This document shows, one piece after another, positions 14,854 to 17,514 of a stretch of 17,514 bases of DNA (the stretch's first letter is position 1; every line of letters starts with the position of its first letter). Made by a program: the position numbers and the translations under genes. Under the pieces are notes generated by a model. That model worked only from the letters and a program-made list of their open reading frames with translations. It made no database searches and was not told the origin of the DNA. Origin of the DNA: GCA-003244245 sp036501085 (GTDB lineage: Bacteria; Actinomycetota; Actinomycetes; Mycobacteriales; Pseudonocardiaceae); assembly GCA_036501085.1 (NCBI GenBank), contig DASYAZ010000111.1, forward strand, positions 1 to 17,514, written 5' to 3'.

Positions 14854-15272
14854 AATTGAACGACGAGTCCGAAGTAATCCGCGGTGCGGCCGGGATGCCG
14901 GAGACCTCCGAGGTCACGGCGGGCGGTGAGCACGGCGGCAGTGGTGACATTGCTGCCCTCGACGAGCTCGAGGAGGCCATGCGGGATGTGGTCGACCCCG
15001 AGCTGGGCATCAACGTGGTCGACCTGGGTCTGGTCTACGACATCCGGGTCGACGAGGCCAACGTCGCGATCGTGGACATGACGTTGACCTCGGCCGCGTG
15101 CCCGCTGACCGATGTCATCGAGGATCAGACCCGCGCGGCGCTCACCGGTGGCCCCGGTGGGGGTCTGGTCGACGACGTGCGGATCAACTGGGTCTGGATA
15201 CCGCCGTGGGGCCCCGACAAGATCACTGAGGATGGCCGGGAACAGCTGCGCGCGCTGGGCTTCACCGTCTGA
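14850..15272 (+). CDS. sufT: SufT, DUF59/MIP18-family Fe-S maturation protein
   Basis: A 140-residue cytoplasmic protein with a DUF59 (MIP18-like) domain, which in Gram-positive bacteria supports maturation of Fe-S enzymes under high demand. The domain spans about 34-140: LEEAMRDVVDPELGINVVDLGL, the TLTSAACPLTD loop with conserved Cys84, and the closing WIPPWGPDKITEDGREQLRALGF. The first 33 residues are a Gly/Glu-rich extension. GTG 14850 overlaps the sufU stop (GTGA) and has GGAGG 4 nt before it. Last gene of the suf operon; it ends 37 bp from the convergent EAL gene. Confidence 0.94.
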   Translation: MKLNDESEVIRGAAGMPETSEVTAGGEHGGSGDIAALDELEEAMRDVVDPELGINVVDLGLVYDIRVDEANVAIVDMTLTSAACPLTDVIEDQTRAALTGGPGGGLVDDVRINWVWIPPWGPDKITEDGREQLRALGFTV

Positions 15273-15309
15273 ACTCCCCCGGTCGGCATGCGTAGGCCCG
15301 CACGGCACC

Positions 15310-17163
15310 TCAGCCGGCGCGCTGCACCAAACCAGGCGAGGTTCGCGACTGGGCGCTCCCAGCGTCCTGCGCGGTAGGTGTGGCGGCCGGCTCCCCGCGT
15401 ACCACCTTCACCTGATCTGAGCCCGAGTATCCGGTCACCCAGCTGGTAGTGGGGATCTCCTTTGCATGCCGGCGTAGCTGGGCCAGCAACCGGGAGGTGT
15501 CCCGGTGTCCGGTCACCGTCCCCGGCAGGCAGGTCAGGCTCGCCAGAGACAGGGTCACCGGGTGGCCGTCGACCTCCCACGGTTCATCGAGTATCGCGGC
15601 ACCGAGCTGGGTGGCAGCGGCCTCGTAGCCTGGGCCATTGTCAGTGTCGTTTGGGCCATCATTAGCAGCGCAGATCACGACGAAGTTGTCCCCGCCGATA
15701 TGGGTGACGGTCGCCGAAGGGATTGTCTTGGCCGAGTCGGTCACCGCACGGCCCAATTCCCGGATCAGGTCGTCGCCTGCGGCGAAGCCGCTCCTGGCGT
15801 TCACCGCCGCGAGGTCGTCGACGTCCAGCCAGCTCACCGTGAAGCCGCTGCCGCTGGCTACCTTGTGGTTCACCAGTTCGGTGATCACCTCGGTCCCGGG
15901 TAGCCCGGTGATGGGATGCAGCGCTGCAGCCTGCTCGAGGTTCAGCTGGGCTATTCCCTGGATCACATCACCGACGCAGACCGTGCCGGCGCACCGACCG
16001 CTGGAGTCCAGCACCACGATGTCGTCGTAGCGCCGGTGGGCGGCGCTGCTGCGTACCAGCTCCAGTGCGGCCAATGTGCTGGAGCAGGAGTCGAGCACCC
16101 GGGGCTCATCACCGAGGCGGGAAGCTTCGCGCCGGGCGTACAGCGGATGCCCGTAAGCACCGCTGACGGCGAGCAGGAACCGGTTGCGGTCCAGCGTGTA
16201 ACTCGGGCGCCCGTCCCGGTCCAGCAGTACCACCCCGCTGAGCGTCGGCCGATCACTGAGGATGGCACGGACCTCCTCACCGGTGACTGTTTGCGGCAGG
16301 GTGACTGCGGGGTGCATGAATTCGGTGATCCGAGCTCCGGGCAGGGTGCGGGCCGGCGGCGGAGCGACCGGCGCCGTGACGTCTGCGACGTCTCTGAGGT
16401 CGGGAACCGGCAGGTAGGTCACGGGCCGGCGGCTGGGCGGACCGAGCAGGTTGCCCTGCGCGACGCCGACCCCGTGCTGGCGCAGGGTGGTCAGCTGCTC
16501 CGGACGTTCCACCCCTTCCGCGATCACCTGGGCCCCGATCCGGGGAGCCAGGTGCTGGAGCACCTCGAGCACGGCCATACAGCTGCTGTCGTGTGGCAGG
16601 CCAGCGACGATCTCGCGGTCCATCTTGATGAGATCGGGTCTGGCCTCGGTGATCACTGTGAGCGGGTAGTTCCCGGCACCCACGCCGTCCAGAGCGATGC
16701 GGTAACCGAGGCGGCGCAGGCGGCGCAACCCGGCGAAGAGCAGCTCCGGTTGGAACTCGGCTTCCGGTGGGTTGATCTCCAGCACGGTCTGGCTCGACTG
16801 CCGCCCGGTGCTACGCAGCGCCTCGTGCAACCCGGTGAGCACCGGTTCCTCGGCCACCACCGTGTCGGCCGTCAGGTTGATGTGCAACGGCAGCAGCGTC
16901 TCGTGCTCCGCGGAGCAGCGGGCGGCCGCCACTGCCAGCGTCACATCGAGGGTCTCCAGCTCTCCGGCGCGAGCGGCGCGACGCAGCAGGGATCGCACAT
17001 CGCAGTCCACGGGCCGGGCAAGCATCTCCATTGCCACAATGCCGCCCGTTCGCAGATTGAGCAGCGGCTGAAATGCGAACCGGGTATCCACTGGCGTTTC
17101 GGGCACCGAGTGATAGTGCCGCGCATCATGAGAGTCGGGCAAACAGTGATGAGCATATTTCAC
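15310..17163 (-). CDS. EAL-CBS-GGDEF-like protein with altered signature residues
   Basis: A 617-residue cytoplasmic protein. Residues about 27-250 form an EAL-type phosphodiesterase domain, about 277-405 resemble a CBS pair, and about 415-585 form a GGDEF-type domain. EAL reads EML (46-48). Several catalytic positions remain: Asn96, Glu129, Asp159, Lys180, Glu216 and Gln236-Gly237. The DDFGTG loop, however, reads DGVGAG (159-164), losing the second Asp. The GGDEF loop reads GGDNF (490-494), so cyclase activity is unlikely. It may therefore bind c-di-GMP or another nucleotide as a sensor, or keep weak phosphodiesterase activity. GTG 17163 is the longest start and has no clear ribosome binding site; GTG at 17106 or 17091 would also keep the EAL domain. 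It is convergent with sufT, and no functional link to SUF is implied. Confidence 0.88.
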   Translation of the reverse strand: MKYAHHCLPDSHDARHYHSVPETPVDTRFAFQPLLNLRTGGIVAMEMLARPVDCDVRSLLRRAARAGELETLDVTLAVAAARCSAEHETLLPLHINLTADTVVAEEPVLTGLHEALRSTGRQSSQTVLEINPPEAEFQPELLFAGLRRLRRLGYRIALDGVGAGNYPLTVITEARPDLIKMDREIVAGLPHDSSCMAVLEVLQHLAPRIGAQVIAEGVERPEQLTTLRQHGVGVAQGNLLGPPSRRPVTYLPVPDLRDVADVTAPVAPPPARTLPGARITEFMHPAVTLPQTVTGEEVRAILSDRPTLSGVVLLDRDGRPSYTLDRNRFLLAVSGAYGHPLYARREASRLGDEPRVLDSCSSTLAALELVRSSAAHRRYDDIVVLDSSGRCAGTVCVGDVIQGIAQLNLEQAAALHPITGLPGTEVITELVNHKVASGSGFTVSWLDVDDLAAVNARSGFAAGDDLIRELGRAVTDSAKTIPSATVTHIGGDNFVVICAANDGPNDTDNGPGYEAAATQLGAAILDEPWEVDGHPVTLSLASLTCLPGTVTGHRDTSRLLAQLRRHAKEIPTTSWVTGYSGSDQVKVVRGEPAATPTAQDAGSAQSRTSPGLVQRAG

Positions 17164-17276
17164 CCGGTGTTCACATCATCGTAGACTTGCGGTAGGAGTT
17201 TCCGCCGAAATCGCTGCGGCAGTACAGCTGTTGAACGTCCGCCAGAAATATAATTTGTTCATCTTCTCGCGAACTG

Positions 17277-17300
17277 CCGAACAATTGAAAGTTCGTTCGG
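17277..17300. repeat. Inverted repeat in the divergent control region
   Basis: CCGAAC and GTTCGTTCGG flank an AATTGAAA core. CGAAC (17278-17282) pairs with GTTCG (17291-17295), or CCGAA (17277-17281) pairs with TTCGG (17296-17300). It lies about 23 bp downstream of the TATAAT and could be an operator. It resembles half of an actinobacterial LexA box, but the spacing is 8 rather than 4. Confidence 0.4.
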
Positions 17301-17400
17301 GAAGAGGTTGGACATACTCCCCGTTGCTGGCCCGGGCGGGCTGGACCGAACCGGGAGGGGTGCTGCTGCGAACGTTGGGTCTAGAGGACGGCCAGGCGAC

Positions 17401-17436
17401 GGCTAGCTGATGGTCTTGGGCTAGCTGCGGTCTTGG
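17401..17436. repeat. Tandem direct repeat upstream of the 17460 start codon
   Basis: Two adjoining copies of a unit of about 18 bp: GGCTAGCTGATGGTCTTGG (17401-17419) and GGCTAGCTGCGGTCTTGG (17419-17436). They share the junction G and differ by one substitution and one missing base. It ends 10 bp before the AAGGGAG ribosome binding site, so it would lie in the 5' leader or the promoter of the following gene. Confidence 0.7.
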
Positions 17437-17459
17437 CTGTCGATGAAGGGAGTACAGCA

Positions 17460-17514
17460 ATGCTTCAGTTCCAGTGCGGTCACCAGGAGTGCTTCAGCCA
17501 GTACACTGCGTCGA
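17460..17514 (+). CDS. 5' end of an unidentified gene (partial, runs off window)
   Basis: ATG 17460 is preceded by AAGGGAG (17446-17452) with 7-nt spacing, the best ribosome binding site in the window. Eighteen codons are visible: MLQFQCGHQECFSQYTAS. The Cys-Gly-His-x2-Cys spacing could be the first half of a small metal-binding site, but there is too little sequence to name a family. It is divergent from the EAL gene. Confidence 0.6.
   Translation, partial: MLQFQCGHQECFSQYTAS

Larger units (their letters stand above)
17164..17459. promoter_or_regulatory. Divergent control region between the EAL gene and the 17460 gene
   Basis: About 296 bp without a convincing gene. A 94-codon minus-strand frame (17176-17460) has no domain-like wording or ribosome binding site and is not called. 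The region contains an AT-rich patch with an exact TATAAT (17249-17254, plus strand), preceded by TTGAAC (17231-17236). Their 12-bp spacing is too short for a normal sigma70 pair, so only the -10 is suggestive. Copies of CGAAC/GTTCG recur near 17270, 17278, 17291, 17346 and 17369. Both outward genes are probably controlled from here. Confidence 0.45.

Noticed and set aside
15273..15309. Bidirectional terminator between sufT and the EAL gene
   Set aside because: The 37-bp gap holds only weak stems with wobble pairs and no T-run.
15916..17184. 422-codon plus-strand frame
   Set aside because: Antisense to the EAL protein; Gln/Gly/His-rich shadow translation.
17278..17295. Possible LexA (SOS) box CGAAC...GTTCG
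   Set aside because: Actinobacterial LexA boxes have a 4-bp spacer; here it is 8 bp.

Overview
The window is high-GC actinobacterial DNA, most likely from the Pseudonocardiales or a close relative. This is inferred from GTG starts, strong third-position GC, actinobacteria-restricted families (MptB, DUF5753, DUF6879), and a gene order that matches the Mycobacterium tuberculosis block Rv1456c (ctaA) to Rv1466 (sufT). No tRNA, rRNA, CRISPR array or insertion sequence was seen.

Left part (98-6157, minus strand): one compact unit read right to left. It runs mptB (polyprenol-phosphomannose-dependent mannosyltransferase), an ABC ATPase, an ABC-2 permease, ctaA (heme A synthase) and a DUF885 putative metallohydrolase. 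Spacings are 11 bp, -4 bp, 95 bp and 3 bp.

Middle (about 6200-8465): a small accessory island sits between mptB and sufR, which are neighbours in mycobacteria. It holds a frameshifted remnant of a PCMT-type methyltransferase (minus strand). Next come three tightly coupled plus-strand genes: an unrecognised 119-aa protein made of two copies of one motif, a DUF6879 protein, and an XRE/DUF5753 (Scr1-like) regulator. A 49-codon reading frame that may be a decayed DUF397 partner follows. Parts of the island are visibly less GC-rich than the flanks.

Right part (8470-15272, plus strand): a complete SUF iron-sulfur cluster operon, sufR-sufB-sufD-Rieske ferredoxin-sufC-sufS-sufU-sufT. Most junctions overlap by 4 bp or are separated by 1-3 bp. 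SufS and SufU mobilise sulfur from cysteine, SufBCD is the scaffold/ATPase complex, SufR is the Fe-S-sensing repressor and SufT helps maturation. The Rieske protein is probably an electron carrier or a client.

Far right: a convergent EAL-CBS-GGDEF-like protein (15310-17163, minus strand) with several altered signature residues. A control region of about 300 bp follows, containing repeats, and then the first codons of a divergent gene (17460 onward) with a strong ribosome binding site.

The most unusual material is the three-gene island module, particularly the internally duplicated protein fused translationally to DUF6879 and a Scr1-like regulator, and its insertion at the head of the essential suf operon.
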